33,842 nucleotides of DNA from the NCBI GenBank assembly GCA_020849535.1, contig JADLGB010000144.1, positions 1 to 33,842 on the forward strand, given 5' to 3'. This DNA comes from Candidatus Hydrogenedentota bacterium (GTDB lineage Bacteria; Hydrogenedentota; Hydrogenedentia; Hydrogenedentales; SLHB01). This document shows, piece by piece, positions 15,928 to 25,119 of the stretch. The position numbers were made by a program, and so were the translations under genes. Positions within the stretch are counted from its first letter, which is position 1. Each line of letters begins with the position of its first letter. The notes under the pieces are model-generated. The model did not search any database. It was given only the letters and a program-made list of their open reading frames with translations, and was not told where the DNA came from.

Positions 15928-15962
15928 GTGTTCCTTTCTGTTTGTCACCAAGCCCACGAGGC

Positions 15963-15971
15963 AGTATACCA
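15963..15971 (-). promoter_or_regulatory. Extended -10 promoter of the small basic peptide gene
   Basis: TGGTATACT on the minus strand combines TGn with a 5/6 match to TATAAT. No -35 hexamer is evident at 17 bp, as is usual for extended -10 promoters. The predicted start is near 15956, about 29 nt before the ATG at 15927. Confidence 0.45.
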
Positions 15972-16169
15972 CAGCACGCGAAGAAAGCCGGTCCTGGGGC
16001 AAACAGCATTCGGTCTGTAGACCCAGCGGGTGCAAGTCTTCCCGGTTACGGTCACAAGTTCAATGGGCCGGGCGCGAAGGGCATTTAGGAGCCGCCGGCT
16101 CTCAACCTGGCGTGTATGAACTCCCCGATCGAGGGCTATGAAGAACGTTACGAAAGACACGGCTCTCTT

Positions 16170-16196
16170 CCTTCGTGTCCTTCGTGCCTTCGTGGT
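16170..16196. repeat. Triple nonamer (CCTTCGTGn)
   Basis: CCTTCGTGT and CCTTCGTGC are followed by the shifted unit CTTCGTGGT. The 9-bp period matches the triplet at 286-312 although the sequence differs. It lies just downstream of the stop of the isomerase-like gene, in a gene-free stretch that otherwise shows nothing. Confidence 0.4.
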
Positions 16197-16226
16197 GAAC
16201 CTCTTCTTTTGACGATTCGCGGCCTT

Positions 16227-17081
16227 CTATCCCGCCACCTGCTTCATCGCCGCGGTCAGTGCGCGGATACCCTGCGCGATATCGCCCACCCGGTCGGCGC
16301 CGGCCTCGCGCTCGAAGATGTAGTGCCCCGTGAAATCGGCCTCAGCGAGTATCCGCACGAAGGCCACCCAGTCCACTTCGCCCGTGCCCACGACGACTTC
16401 CTCACCCCATTGGCCTTTGACGCGGGTGCGCTTGGCATCCTTGACATGGACCTGCCGCACGTGCGGCACGAGCACGCGCAGGGCTTCGATGGGATCATCC
16501 ATGTCGTAGAGGATCATGTTGGCGGGGTCGAAGTTCACCGCGACATTGTTCACCCCGCGCTCTTTCATTTCACCGAGAAACGCCAGCAAGGTCTGCGCGG
16601 TTTCCTGACCGGTTTCGAGGTAGAGCGTGACGCCGCTCGCGCCGAACACCTCGGCGAGCGTGGCCACCCGCATGCTCAGCTTGTCGAAATCCGGATCCTT
16701 CGGGTCATGCGGCAGAAAGCCCGCGTGCGCGTTCGCCCCGCTCAGACCCATCGCCTTGGCCTTTGCCGCCGTGATTCGGGCCAGTTCCAGGTTATCTTCC
16801 CAATGCTCATCGGGAACGACGCCGCCGGTCCGGCGGATGGTCTCCGGCGTGGTGTAGTCTTCACCCACCGTCGAGTACATGCCGGAGACAATCTCGATGC
16901 CAGATTCAGCCAAGGTCTCCTGAACACCGTCCCACGCGCCCGGGTCGTCCCGGTGCGGCGTGAGGCCGAGCTGCACCTTCTTGAGCCCAAGCGCATTCAC
17001 CTTCTTCGCCAGATCCCGAGGCCCCGTAGCCTGGAGCGACCAACTGCATACACCGATTTGCTCAACCGACTGTTTCCTCAC
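16227..17081 (-). CDS. Sugar phosphate isomerase/epimerase-like TIM-barrel protein
   Basis: The 284-residue protein belongs to the xylose-isomerase-like TIM-barrel (AP endonuclease family 2) group, whose members interconvert sugars or inositol derivatives with a divalent metal. Landmarks are IGVCSWSLQ at the first strand, YLETGQETAQTLLAFL with the first metal-binding Glu, VNFDPANMILYDMDDP with the Asp ligand, VRQVHVKDAKR with the His-Val-Lys-Asp motif, and YIFEREAG with the last Glu. All expected ligand positions are present, so it should be active; the substrate is not predictable. The GTG at 17081 is chosen because GGGGAGGA lies seven bases upstream; an ATG farther up (17177) adds 32 residues of unlikely sequence. 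No signal peptide is seen. It is an isolated gene, flanked upstream by the repeat element at 17240-17527. Confidence 0.85.
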   Translation of the reverse strand: MRKQSVEQIGVCSWSLQATGPRDLAKKVNALGLKKVQLGLTPHRDDPGAWDGVQETLAESGIEIVSGMYSTVGEDYTTPETIRRTGGVVPDEHWEDNLELARITAAKAKAMGLSGANAHAGFLPHDPKDPDFDKLSMRVATLAEVFGASGVTLYLETGQETAQTLLAFLGEMKERGVNNVAVNFDPANMILYDMDDPIEALRVLVPHVRQVHVKDAKRTRVKGQWGEEVVVGTGEVDWVAFVRILAEADFTGHYIFEREAGADRVGDIAQGIRALTAAMKQVAG

Positions 17082-17239
17082 CGGACGTTCCTCCCCAGTG
17101 CGATGGTCCTCGCGGGCGTACAATCGTGAAATGCCCGCCGTCAGACCTGTTTCGTACAACGAAAGGGAGTGTAGCACGATCGCGGAAATGGTGGCATCCG
17201 ATGTGGCCCAGCTCCGACGAGAAACTGCGTGGCGATCTC

Positions 17240-17527
17240 ACATCCCCCGGCCCTGCGGGCCACCCCTCAACGGGGGAATTCCGAGGGCCCTTCGGGCTGG
17301 GTGTATTTCGGACCAGAATCCCGAACGTTGCCCCAAAGCTATCCATTCACTCACGGTTATGGTATTGTGGAATTGCCCCTTTGGAGACGAGGCCGACAGA
17401 AGTCGGCCCGCCCGGCGCAGCGCGAGAACGAGGACTTGCCCGAAGACCAGAATCGGCAAAAACACCAATGAATTGCCCCCGTCTAATTCCCCCTTTGAAG
17501 GGGGTGGCCCGCAGGGCCGGGGGATGT
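17240..17527. repeat. MITE-like inverted-repeat element, copy 2
   Basis: The left arm 17240-17280 (ACATCCCCC to GGGGGAATT) and right arm 17485-17527 (AATTCCCCC to GGGGGATGT) are inverted, each with internal GGCCCTGCGGGCC-type and CCCCTTTGAAGGGG-type palindromes. The spacer of about 200 bp holds extra partial arms (AATTGCCCC near 17371 and 17471) and a small stem GCCGAC-AGAA-GTCGGC (17392-17407), so the copy looks nested or decayed. It belongs to the same family as 6621-6792. It fills most of the 520-bp gap between two leftward genes; no gene is seen in that gap. Confidence 0.6.
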
Positions 17528-17601
17528 TCTTTATTCCAGGCGCTGAGCGCCGCGCGTGCCTCTAATCGAGTTGGAGAGTATCAACGAAGCACGGCCGGCG
17601 G

Positions 17602-18120
17602 TCAGGATGATGAAGGCTCCGCCTGCGCGTCGCCACTCTTGGCCAAAGCCCTCGCGGTAGCCTCCATGCGCAGCAGAAGCTGAATCAACGTCTCGTGCTC
17701 TTCGCGCGAGAAGCCCGCAGTCAATTTGTCGTCCAGATGACCGGCGAGCGCGAACAACTCGCCCTCGATCGAGAGGGCCTTTTCCGTGACGTACACACGG
17801 ACCACGCGCCGGTCCACGGGGTCGTGCTTGCGCGTGACGAGACCCATCTTCTCCAGCCGTTGAAGCGCGCGGGTCACGTTCCCCTTGTCGAGGGCAACGT
17901 AGATGCGAAGCTCTTCCTGTCGGCACCCGTTGTTGCCGAGTACCTCGCCGAGCACGATGATCTGGCTGATGCTCAGGCCAAGGGGCCGAATGGTCCGGGC
18001 GCCATAGATGCTGCAACTCCGGGATATGGCGGTCACGAGGCGAATTAGAATACGCTCGCGGCTCGCCTTGAGCGCGCGGATGCGCTCCTCCATGTCCGTG
18101 TGCGGTGTCGTTTCGGACAT
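17602..18120 (-). CDS. MarR-family transcriptional regulator (distal)
   Basis: The 172-residue winged-helix regulator is the last gene of the efflux operon. Residues about 55-125 hold the MarR DNA-binding fold: NGCRQEELRIYVALDKGNVTRALQRL with recognition helix, EKMGLVTR, and the wing HDPVDRRVVRVYVTEKA with the conserved Asp-x-x-Asp-Arg-Arg. Flanking helices form the dimer interface, where such proteins bind aromatic or phenolic ligands. The ATG at 18120 is preceded by AAAGGAAAGGGAG; a GTG at 18141 is possible but weaker. It starts 63 bp after the outer-membrane factor gene. Because another MarR gene heads the operon, this one may tune the same promoter or regulate elsewhere. No palindrome like that at 25077-25119 is present in front of it. 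Confidence 0.88.
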   Translation of the reverse strand: MSETTPHTDMEERIRALKASRERILIRLVTAISRSCSIYGARTIRPLGLSISQIIVLGEVLGNNGCRQEELRIYVALDKGNVTRALQRLEKMGLVTRKHDPVDRRVVRVYVTEKALSIEGELFALAGHLDDKLTAGFSREEHETLIQLLLRMEATARALAKSGDAQAEPSSS

Positions 18121-18183
18121 GCTCCCTTTCCTTTCCGTCACCCCATGTATCCCGGCGCTACCTCCTGGAAACGGATTGCCGCA

Positions 18184-19824
18184 TTACTGCGCGGCTGGTG
18201 TCTGACCTGCGGCCGTTGAGGTCTCTACTGGTTCCGTCTGCTCAGGATAGAAAGACTCCCACCCGCCGCCGATCGCCTTGTACAACGCCACCAGATTGGT
18301 GAGCACCACCGTCTCACTCTGTGTCAGTTGATCTTCATTGGCGAACAGGGAACGTTCGGCGTCAATCACGTTGAGAAAACTGACGAGTCCACTTTCGTAA
18401 AGTTGCTTTGCGATCTCGAGAGCGCGCCGGTTGGCTTCCACGGCTTCCCGCAACGAAACCAGCCGGTTCTGCTCTTTCGCATAGGCGACTAGGGCGTTCT
18501 CCACTTCCTCCAGCGCCAGCATCACCGTTTGCTCGTAGGCCACGATGGCCTGCTCTTGCCGGGCGTCTTGAACGCGGATATTGGCGCGGATACGTCCACC
18601 GTCGAAGACGGGCCACCGAATGCCCGGTCCAAAAGACCACAGCGTGTTCGCGCCCCGGGTGATCCCATCGAACGTGCTGCTCGACCCCGTCAGCGAACCG
18701 GTCAGCACGAAGTGCGGATACAGGTCCGCCTTGGCGACGCCGATGCGGGCCGTGGCGGCGGCAATCGCGCGTTCCGCTGACCGCACATCGGGACGGTGTC
18801 GGATGATGTCGACGGGCAGTCCGACCGGCACTTCGGGCGGCGTCTTCGCGAGCGGAGCTTTCGCCGCCAGTTCCTCCTGAAGCGCGCCCGGCGTGCTGCC
18901 AATCAGCACACCGAGACGGTGAATGGCCCATTGAATGGAGGCTTCCAGGCCGGGTACCACGGACTTGGACGAGGCCAGCTCCGCTTCCGCGAACTTGACG
19001 TCCAGTTCACTGGTGAGCCCCCGCTCAAAACGGGAACGCGCCAAGTCGAGACTGCGCGTCTGGGCATCGATGTTCTTGTTCGCGATCTCGAGCCGGTTCT
19101 GAGAGGATCGCAGAATGAAGTAATTGCGGGCGACCTCCGCGGCAACCGAAACGAGCACGTCACGGCGCAATTCCTCGACACTCTGCGTATCGGCCCGCGA
19201 CGCCTCTATTTCGCGCCGGATGCCTCCGAAGACGTCCAGCTCCCAGGTGGCGTCGAAGCCCGCCCGGTAAAGATCATTCTGGCGATCGGGCATCTTCGTA
19301 CTAACGCCGCTTCCACTGCGGATCGTCAGGGTCGAATTGCCTTCTCCCGTGAGATCGGGAACCGAGGTGAAGCTTGGCCCGGCGCTGCCGAATGGCGAAC
19401 TGCTGATCGACACTCCCGCCAAGCCATTTGGAGTGAGGGTCACCGACGCAGAACTCTTGCGCGCCTCGGGCGTCTCGATCTTTTGCGTCTGCGAGTGTTG
19501 ATAGGCCGCAGCGGCGTTGACCTGCGGCCAGAGCGCGGCACCCGCGATGTCCTCATAGGTTCGCACTTCTCTCAAGCGTGCCTCGACGACACGAAGATCG
19601 TAGCTGCCTGAGGCCGCGCGCTGCACCAGCGAGTTCAGCGTCTCATCGCCGAAGACCGCCCACCACTCTTCAAATGTGGGGGCATTGGCGGACGCGCCCC
19701 CTTCCAGCGGCTCGCTCCACTCGTCCGGCAGGGCGAGATCGGGCGCCTTGTAATCGGGTCCGACCATGCAGCCCGAGAGGAAGGTGGCCATGATGGCGAT
19801 AGTCATCAAAGGGACGATTCTCAT
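18184..19824 (-). CDS. Outer-membrane efflux lipoprotein (OprM/NodT-type, TolC superfamily)
   Basis: The 546-residue protein is the outer-membrane channel of the tripartite pump, a trimeric beta-barrel with a long periplasmic alpha-helical tunnel. The start MRIVPLMTIAIMATFLSGC is a lipoprotein signal with lipobox LSGC, Cys19 being the acylated residue. VGPDYKAPDLALPDEW is the family's typical mature N-terminus. Two OEP repeats follow, with RSRFERGLTSELDVKFAEAEL in the first half and KQLYESGLVSFLNVIDAERSL in the second, and the linker PVGLPVDIIRHRPDVRSAERAIAAA. An upstream ATG at 19920 has GAGGTGG and sits four bases after the pump gene's stop, suggesting coupling; it would put 32 residues before the signal, so 19824 is preferred. 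Confidence 0.92.
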   Translation of the reverse strand: MRIVPLMTIAIMATFLSGCMVGPDYKAPDLALPDEWSEPLEGGASANAPTFEEWWAVFGDETLNSLVQRAASGSYDLRVVEARLREVRTYEDIAGAALWPQVNAAAAYQHSQTQKIETPEARKSSASVTLTPNGLAGVSISSSPFGSAGPSFTSVPDLTGEGNSTLTIRSGSGVSTKMPDRQNDLYRAGFDATWELDVFGGIRREIEASRADTQSVEELRRDVLVSVAAEVARNYFILRSSQNRLEIANKNIDAQTRSLDLARSRFERGLTSELDVKFAEAELASSKSVVPGLEASIQWAIHRLGVLIGSTPGALQEELAAKAPLAKTPPEVPVGLPVDIIRHRPDVRSAERAIAAATARIGVAKADLYPHFVLTGSLTGSSSTFDGITRGANTLWSFGPGIRWPVFDGGRIRANIRVQDARQEQAIVAYEQTVMLALEEVENALVAYAKEQNRLVSLREAVEANRRALEIAKQLYESGLVSFLNVIDAERSLFANEDQLTQSETVVLTNLVALYKAIGGGWESFYPEQTEPVETSTAAGQTPAAQ

Positions 19825-19921
19825 AGTTACGCCTCTTCGCTTTGAACCGCCCGTGGCGCCACCACTCAGTGCTGCGCGCGGCAACGGCATCGCAGGCGGA
19901 GTCAACTCAGTCTCGTTCATC

Positions 19922-22900
19922 TCAAACCACCTCGGGGGTCTGCGGCTCGAGGTTCTCGGCCGTCTGACGTTTGCGCTTCTTTCCAAAGTTCTTCTGGATC
20001 AGCACATAGAAGAGCGGCGCGAATAACGTCACCAGGAAGGTGGCGGTCACCACACCTCCGAGCACCGCGGTGCCGATGGCCTTCTGGGCACCGGCGCCCG
20101 CCCCAGTCGCCAAGGTCAGCGGGAGAACGCCGAATCCGAACGCCAGGGAGGTCATGAGGATTGGCCGCAGACGCAGTTTCGCCGCTTCGAGGGTCGCTTC
20201 AATGAGGTCCATCCCTTCGTCCACGCGCGTTTTTGCGAACTGCACGATCAGGATGGCGTTCTTGGTGGTCAGACCGAGCGTGGTCAACAAGCCGATCTGG
20301 AAGTAGACGTCGTTGGGCAAGCCACGATAGGTGGAGGCTAGCACGCCGCCCAGAACGCCCAGAGGAAGTGCCAGCAGAATCGAGATCGGAATCGGCCAAC
20401 TCTCGTAGAGCGCCGCCAGGCACAGGAAGATTACCAGCACCGAGAATGCATACAGCGGGGCCGCCTGCGCGCCCGCCTGCCGCTCTTGGTAAGAAAGCCC
20501 GGTCCAGTCGTACCCAATACCCTGCGGCAGCTTCTTCACAAATCCTTCCATGGCCGCCATGGCCTCGCCCGAGCTTCGTCCCGGCGCGGCTTCGCCCAGG
20601 ATGTTGATCGAGGGGAATCCGTTGAATCGCTCCAGCTTGGGAGAACCGGTGGTCCAATGGCCTGAGGCAAACGAGGAGAACGGCACCATGTTTCCGGCAT
20701 TGTTGCGCACGTAGAGTTTCTCGAGATCCTGCGGCGACATGCGGTACGGAGCGTCTGCTTGCATATAGACCCTCTTGACACGTCCGCCCTGAATGAAGTC
20801 GTTGACATACGCGCTGCCGAAGGCCGCGGAGATCGTGTTGTGAATCGATGTGATCGGGATCCCTTGGGCGCCGGCCTTCTCCCAATCCACATCGATGCGG
20901 TATTCGGGCACGTCTTCCAGACCGTTGGGACGTACCTTGGTCATGGTGGGATCCTGGGCCGCCATGCCCAGGAGCTGGTTGCGGGCCGCCATCAGTTGTT
21001 CGTGGCCCAGGCCGCCACGATCGAGCAATTGGAAATCGAAGCCCTTAGCCTGCCCCAACTCGACGACCGCGGGCGGCGCGAAGGCAAACACCATGGCGTT
21101 GCGAATCTGGGAGAATCTTCCCATTGCTCTTCCGGCCACCTCCGACACCCGCAGCTCGGGCCGGTCGCGAAGCTCCCAGTCCTTCAGCTTGATGAAGGCC
21201 ATGCCGGAATTCTGTCCCCTCCCGGAAAAGGCAAAGCCGGAGATCATCATGACGCGTTCCACGGCATCCTTTTCCTCTACGAGGAAGTAGTCCTGAACTT
21301 GCTGGAGGACCGCCTGGGTCTGCTCCATCGTCGCGTTCGCAGGCAGCAGCGCCTGCACCATGAGGATGCCCTGGTCCTCGTCGGGAAGATAGGCGCTAGG
21401 CATCTGCCGGAACAGGTATCCCGTACCCGCCACGATCAACGCGAAGACGACCAGGAAGGCCAGCTTCATCGATAGGGATAGCGACACGAGTTTCACATAG
21501 AGATTCCGGAATGCAAAGAAGGCCCGGTCAAACCAGCGGAAAAACGGCCGGAAGAGCCAGAGCCCGCCTTCCGCGGGCGTATGTCCCTTGGGCACAGGCT
21601 TGAGAAGCGACGCGCACAATACCGGGGTGAGTACTAAGGCCACGACTACCGACAGAAGCATCGAAGCGATGATGGTCACCGAAAACTGGCGGTAGATGAC
21701 GCCTGTGGATCCGCTGAAGAATGCCATGGGACCAAACACGGCAGAGAGCACCAGGCCGATACCGATGAGGGCGCTGGTGATTTGGTCCATCGACTTGCGG
21801 GTCGCTTCCAGCGGTGGAATGCCCTCCTCGGCCATGACCCGTTCCACGTTCTCCACAACGACGATGGCGTCGTCCACCAGGAGTCCGATGGCCAGCACCA
21901 TACCGAACATGGTGAGCATGTTGATAGAAAACCCGAGCATCCCCAATACCGCAAAGGTTCCCAGGATGACCACGGGCACGGCGATGGTCGGGATAAGGGT
22001 CGCCCGCATGTTGCCCATGAACAGGTACATCACTAGGAACACCAGGAATATGGCTTCAAACAGGGTCTTCACCACTTCGAGGATGGCCACACGAACGAAG
22101 GGCGTCGTGTCGTATGGATAGATGACTTTCAATCCGGGCGGGAAGAAGCGACTCATCTCGTCTAGCTTGGCGCGGACGTTGTCAGCCGTCTGCAGCGCGT
22201 TGGCGCCCGCGGCTTGCCGGACCGCTAGACCGGTTGAAGGCTTGCCGTTGCTGGTCACCTCGACGTCGTACCCTTCTTTCCCGAGTTCAACGTGAGCCAC
22301 ATCCGAAACGCGCACATATGAGCCATCCGGATTGGTGCGAAGCGGGATCGCCGCGAACTCCTCCGGGGTCTTGAGCAGGCTCTGCACGATGATGGCCGCG
22401 TTCAGACGCTGCCCTTCAACGGCGGGCGCACCGCCGAACTGCCCCGCGGAGACTTGCACGTTGTAGGCCCGCATCGCCGTGATGACGTCCTGCATCGTCA
22501 TCTGGTATTCCGTGAGCTTGTCCGGATTGACCCAAACACGCATCGCGTATTGGCCACCGAAGATCTCCACCTCGCCTACACCGGGCACTCTCGAGAGCAC
22601 CCTTTCCAGGTTGGACACCGCGTAGTCTTGCAGGTCGGCCCCGTCCATGCTGCCGTCTTCCGAGATGAGTCCCACGATCAGAAGGTAGTTTCGCGTGCTC
22701 TTGCTTACTCTGACGCCTTGGCGTTGCACGACCTCGGGCAAGCTCGCCATAGCCAGTTGCAGCTTGTTCTGCACTTGCGCCCAGGCAAGGTCCGGGTCGG
22801 TTCCCGGGGCGAAGGTCAGTTCGACACGCGCAGACCCCGACGAGTCACTGCTCGCAGACAGGTACAGCATCTTGTCGAACCCGGTCATCTTCTGCTCAAT

Positions 22901-23095
22901 GATCTGAGTGACCGCGTTTTCAACGGTCTCTGCCGACGCCCCCGGATAGAACGCCGTGATGGATATCGACGGAGGAGCGATGGGCGGATATTGGGATATG
23001 GGGAGCTGATAGATGGCCAGTCCTCCGGCCACCATCAGGATGATCGCGATGACCCAGGCAAACACCGGGCGCTGCAGGAAAAACCTTGATAACAT
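19922..23095 (-). CDS. RND multidrug efflux transporter, HAE1/AcrB family
   Basis: The 1057-residue inner-membrane proton/drug antiporter is the motor of the pump. It has 12 TM helices with two large periplasmic loops; the first is [20 protein letters not shown]. Proton-relay residues are intact: Asp408-Asp409 in [18 protein letters not shown] and Lys945 in [17 protein letters not shown]. Also seen are [39 protein letters not shown] and [14 protein letters not shown], all typical of AcrB/MexB-like drug pumps rather than heavy-metal pumps. The C-terminus ends in a Lys/Arg-rich cytoplasmic tail. GGAGGCG precedes the ATG. The gap to the fusion-protein gene is only 12 bp, so the genes are one operon. 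Confidence 0.96.
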   Translation of the reverse strand: MLSRFFLQRPVFAWVIAIILMVAGGLAIYQLPISQYPPIAPPSISITAFYPGASAETVENAVTQIIEQKMTGFDKMLYLSASSDSSGSARVELTFAPGTDPDLAWAQVQNKLQLAMASLPEVVQRQGVRVSKSTRNYLLIVGLISEDGSMDGADLQDYAVSNLERVLSRVPGVGEVEIFGGQYAMRVWVNPDKLTEYQMTMQDVITAMRAYNVQVSAGQFGGAPAVEGQRLNAAIIVQSLLKTPEEFAAIPLRTNPDGSYVRVSDVAHVELGKEGYDVEVTSNGKPSTGLAVRQAAGANALQTADNVRAKLDEMSRFFPPGLKVIYPYDTTPFVRVAILEVVKTLFEAIFLVFLVMYLFMGNMRATLIPTIAVPVVILGTFAVLGMLGFSINMLTMFGMVLAIGLLVDDAIVVVENVERVMAEEGIPPLEATRKSMDQITSALIGIGLVLSAVFGPMAFFSGSTGVIYRQFSVTIIASMLLSVVVALVLTPVLCASLLKPVPKGHTPAEGGLWLFRPFFRWFDRAFFAFRNLYVKLVSLSLSMKLAFLVVFALIVAGTGYLFRQMPSAYLPDEDQGILMVQALLPANATMEQTQAVLQQVQDYFLVEEKDAVERVMMISGFAFSGRGQNSGMAFIKLKDWELRDRPELRVSEVAGRAMGRFSQIRNAMVFAFAPPAVVELGQAKGFDFQLLDRGGLGHEQLMAARNQLLGMAAQDPTMTKVRPNGLEDVPEYRIDVDWEKAGAQGIPITSIHNTISAAFGSAYVNDFIQGGRVKRVYMQADAPYRMSPQDLEKLYVRNNAGNMVPFSSFASGHWTTGSPKLERFNGFPSINILGEAAPGRSSGEAMAAMEGFVKKLPQGIGYDWTGLSYQERQAGAQAAPLYAFSVLVIFLCLAALYESWPIPISILLALPLGVLGGVLASTYRGLPNDVYFQIGLLTTLGLTTKNAILIVQFAKTRVDEGMDLIEATLEAAKLRLRPILMTSLAFGFGVLPLTLATGAGAGAQKAIGTAVLGGVVTATFLVTLFAPLFYVLIQKNFGKKRKRQTAENLEPQTPEVV

Positions 23096-23107
23096 CGCAC
23101 GCCTCCG

Positions 23108-24376
23108 TCAGTTTGCTTTGGGCACGGGTTTGGAGGTGTCTTTTTCCGGTGCGCCTGCCGCGTCTTCCGGCGCTGCTGGAGCGCCAGAACTGTCCGCGGG
23201 CTGCTGGACGTTGCCGGCCTCCCAAGGAACGACCGTCACGTCGGCGCCGGGCCTGATCCGCTGCAAGCCTTCAACGATGACGCGCTCTCCCGGCGTGAGG
23301 CCTTCCGCAACCAGCCAGCGATCGCCAACGGTCCGGTCCAGCGTGAGCATGCGCTGCTCAACCTTGTGTTCATCTGTCACGAGCATGACCAGAGGATTCC
23401 CTCGCGGATTGCGCATGACGGCCTGTTGGGGAACCAGAATCGCCTGATCCTTGATCCCTTCCGTTACGACGGCACGAACGAACATGCCCGGGAGGAGGTA
23501 CTCGTCGGGATTTGGAAAAAGAACCCGCAGGATGACCGAACCAGTCGTCGGGTCCACGGTAACATCGCGAAATTGCAGCTTGCCCTCGGACGGATACACC
23601 GTGCCGTCCTCCAGCACGAGCTGGACCTTGTCGGCAGTCACCTCGTCCCGGCTGAGTTGGCCGCTCTTCAGCCGGTTTTGCAGCCGCTGCAACTGGGAGG
23701 TGGACTGGGTCACATCGACGTAGATCGGATCGAGTTGCTGAATGGTAGCGAACGGCGGTCCCTGGTGCGCGGTGGCGAGCGCGCCCACGGTCACGTTGGA
23801 CCGGCCAATGCGCCCGGTGATCGGCGCCTTGACTTGTGTAAAGTCGAGGTTGATCCGCGCGCTTTCGACTGCGGCCTTGCTGTACTCAATCTCGGCCTTG
23901 GCCTGCTTCAGGCGGGCAATAACTTCGTCGTAGTCCTGGTGGCTGACAGCGCCGGTGGGCACCAAGTCCTTCTGGCGTTCGGCCATCAACTCAATAGGTG
24001 GCACATTGGCTTCGGCCCGCGCTTGAGCGGCGACCGCGAGATCGTGGGCGGCCTTGTACGGAGCCGGTTCAATCTCGTAGAGGACTTCACCTTCTTCGAC
24101 AAGGCTGCCCTCGGTGAACTTGCGGCTTTGGATGATACCGCTCACCTGCGGCCGTACCTCCGCCACCAGATATGCCGAGGTACGCCCAGGCAATTCGGTG
24201 GTCAAGGTAATCTTCTCCGTCTGAATCTCCAGCACGGCGACTTCAGGCGGGGGAGGCGGCGCTCCGCCTTGGGGAGGCTGCGCGCTCCCTGTCGATTCCA
24301 AGAAGAATGGCAACGCCAAAACGCCCAATAGAGCCCCTGTGGCGGCGATGAACCCGCGTGTGCGCCTAACCTGCAT
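23108..24376 (-). CDS. RND efflux periplasmic adaptor (membrane fusion protein, AcrA-type)
   Basis: The 422-residue periplasmic adaptor links the RND pump to the outer-membrane channel. The start MQVRRTRGFIAATGALLGVL is an export signal; no lipobox Cys is present, so it is probably anchored by that helix or soluble. The lipoyl half-motifs are EVRPQVSGIIQSRKFTEGSLVEEGEVLYEIEP and INLDFTQVKAPITGRIGRSNVTVG. The alpha-hairpin lies between them and the beta-barrel follows (RVLFPNPDEYLLPGMFVRA). A tail of about 40 residues rich in Ala, Pro, Asp and Lys extends past the fold. GGAGGT five bases before the ATG at 24376 fixes the start. A 139-bp gap separates it from the upstream marR. Confidence 0.95.
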   Translation of the reverse strand: MQVRRTRGFIAATGALLGVLALPFFLESTGSAQPPQGGAPPPPPEVAVLEIQTEKITLTTELPGRTSAYLVAEVRPQVSGIIQSRKFTEGSLVEEGEVLYEIEPAPYKAAHDLAVAAQARAEANVPPIELMAERQKDLVPTGAVSHQDYDEVIARLKQAKAEIEYSKAAVESARINLDFTQVKAPITGRIGRSNVTVGALATAHQGPPFATIQQLDPIYVDVTQSTSQLQRLQNRLKSGQLSRDEVTADKVQLVLEDGTVYPSEGKLQFRDVTVDPTTGSVILRVLFPNPDEYLLPGMFVRAVVTEGIKDQAILVPQQAVMRNPRGNPLVMLVTDEHKVEQRMLTLDRTVGDRWLVAEGLTPGERVIVEGLQRIRPGADVTVVPWEAGNVQQPADSSGAPAAPEDAAGAPEKDTSKPVPKAN

Positions 24377-24515
24377 ACAGTACCTCCAGAACTCTCTTCG
24401 GAAAGCCATCCCCGCCCGTACCTTGAGAGTCCGGGCCTGACTCGTCCACATGTACGATTCGAATCTGACGTTTCGCAGGGAGACGTTGGTCACCCCGGAT
24501 GAAGTAGCGGCAGCC

Positions 24516-24980
24516 CTACGGTTTCAGGTCTTCGACGTAGACCTCCTGGATCCGCTTGCACACGGCCCCCCACATCCTTGCGTGTTCTATGCCTATCTTG
24601 TCGAAGACATCGAGCACGGTCTGCAAGAACTGGCGCTTGATGCCTTGAAGCTCCGCTTCGTGGTGCGGCGACACCCGCACCAGCACTTCCCGGCGATCCT
24701 CCGGGTTCTCCTCGCGTGTCAGAATCCCCAATTCAACTAGGCGATCCACCATCGTCGACGCCGCCGGAGGATTCACGTAGAGCACTTGCGTCAACTGGCG
24801 CACCGTCATGCTGCCCCGCTCATGCAGAACCATCACCATGTAGCATTGCTGCGGCGTCAGCTTCAGGATGCAGCCGGTTTCGGCCCCGGCAAACATCTGG
24901 CGGAATCGAATCCGCCGGAGAAGCCCTTCCGTCATGGTGATTTCCCATGCCAGCTCAAGCTTCTCATCCTGCTCGGACAT
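24516..24980 (-). CDS. MarR-family transcriptional regulator (proximal, probable efflux repressor)
   Basis: The 154-residue winged-helix regulator is the first gene of the leftward efflux operon. The DNA-binding part is SMTVRQLTQVLYVNPPAASTMVDRL with recognition helix, VELGILTREENPEDRREVLVRVSP with the wing and conserved Asp-Arg-Arg, and the C-terminal dimerisation helices. Cys67 (CILKLTPQQC, with a second Cys nine residues on) could support redox sensing as in OhrR-type members, which is only a suggestion. The ATG at 24980 has GGAG nine bases upstream; a TTG at 25070 would leave almost no leader from the promoter at 25091-25119. Two TTGC-N4-GCAA palindromes overlap that promoter and are the expected autorepression sites. 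Confidence 0.9.
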   Translation of the reverse strand: MSEQDEKLELAWEITMTEGLLRRIRFRQMFAGAETGCILKLTPQQCYMVMVLHERGSMTVRQLTQVLYVNPPAASTMVDRLVELGILTREENPEDRREVLVRVSPHHEAELQGIKRQFLQTVLDVFDKIGIEHARMWGAVCKRIQEVYVEDLKP

Positions 24981-25076
24981 AACGACTGCTCCAACGGCGC
25001 GAGTAGCACCTGCCGTGGCGTCCAAGGCGGCGTCGCTCGCACGTCGCTTCCCCCAGCCGGAAGCTCCCAATTTTGT

Positions 25077-25119
25077 TTGCTAACGCAACTATTCTAGCAT
25101 AAAACAATTGCGTTCGCAA
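25077..25119 (-). promoter_or_regulatory. Promoter of the efflux operon with two MarR-type operators
   Basis: On the minus strand TTGCGA (25119-25114), a 17-bp spacer and TGCTAGAAT (25099-25091) form an extended -10 promoter, predicted to start near 25084. Two palindromes overlap it: TTGCGAACGCAA (25108-25119) over the -35 and TTGCGTTAGCAA (25077-25088) over the start. Both fit TTGC-N4-GCAA, the half-site seen in the classical E. coli marO box, and their centres are 31 bp apart, about three helical turns. Binding at either site should block polymerase. Confidence 0.65.

Noticed and set aside
16116..17129. 337-codon frame opposite the isomerase-like gene
   Set aside because: The minus strand encodes intact isomerase metal-binding motifs; the plus frame has no recognisable feature.
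17126..17683. 185-codon frame across the second MITE-like element
   Set aside because: It runs through palindromic repeat sequence and into the MarR gene's antisense strand; no conserved residues.
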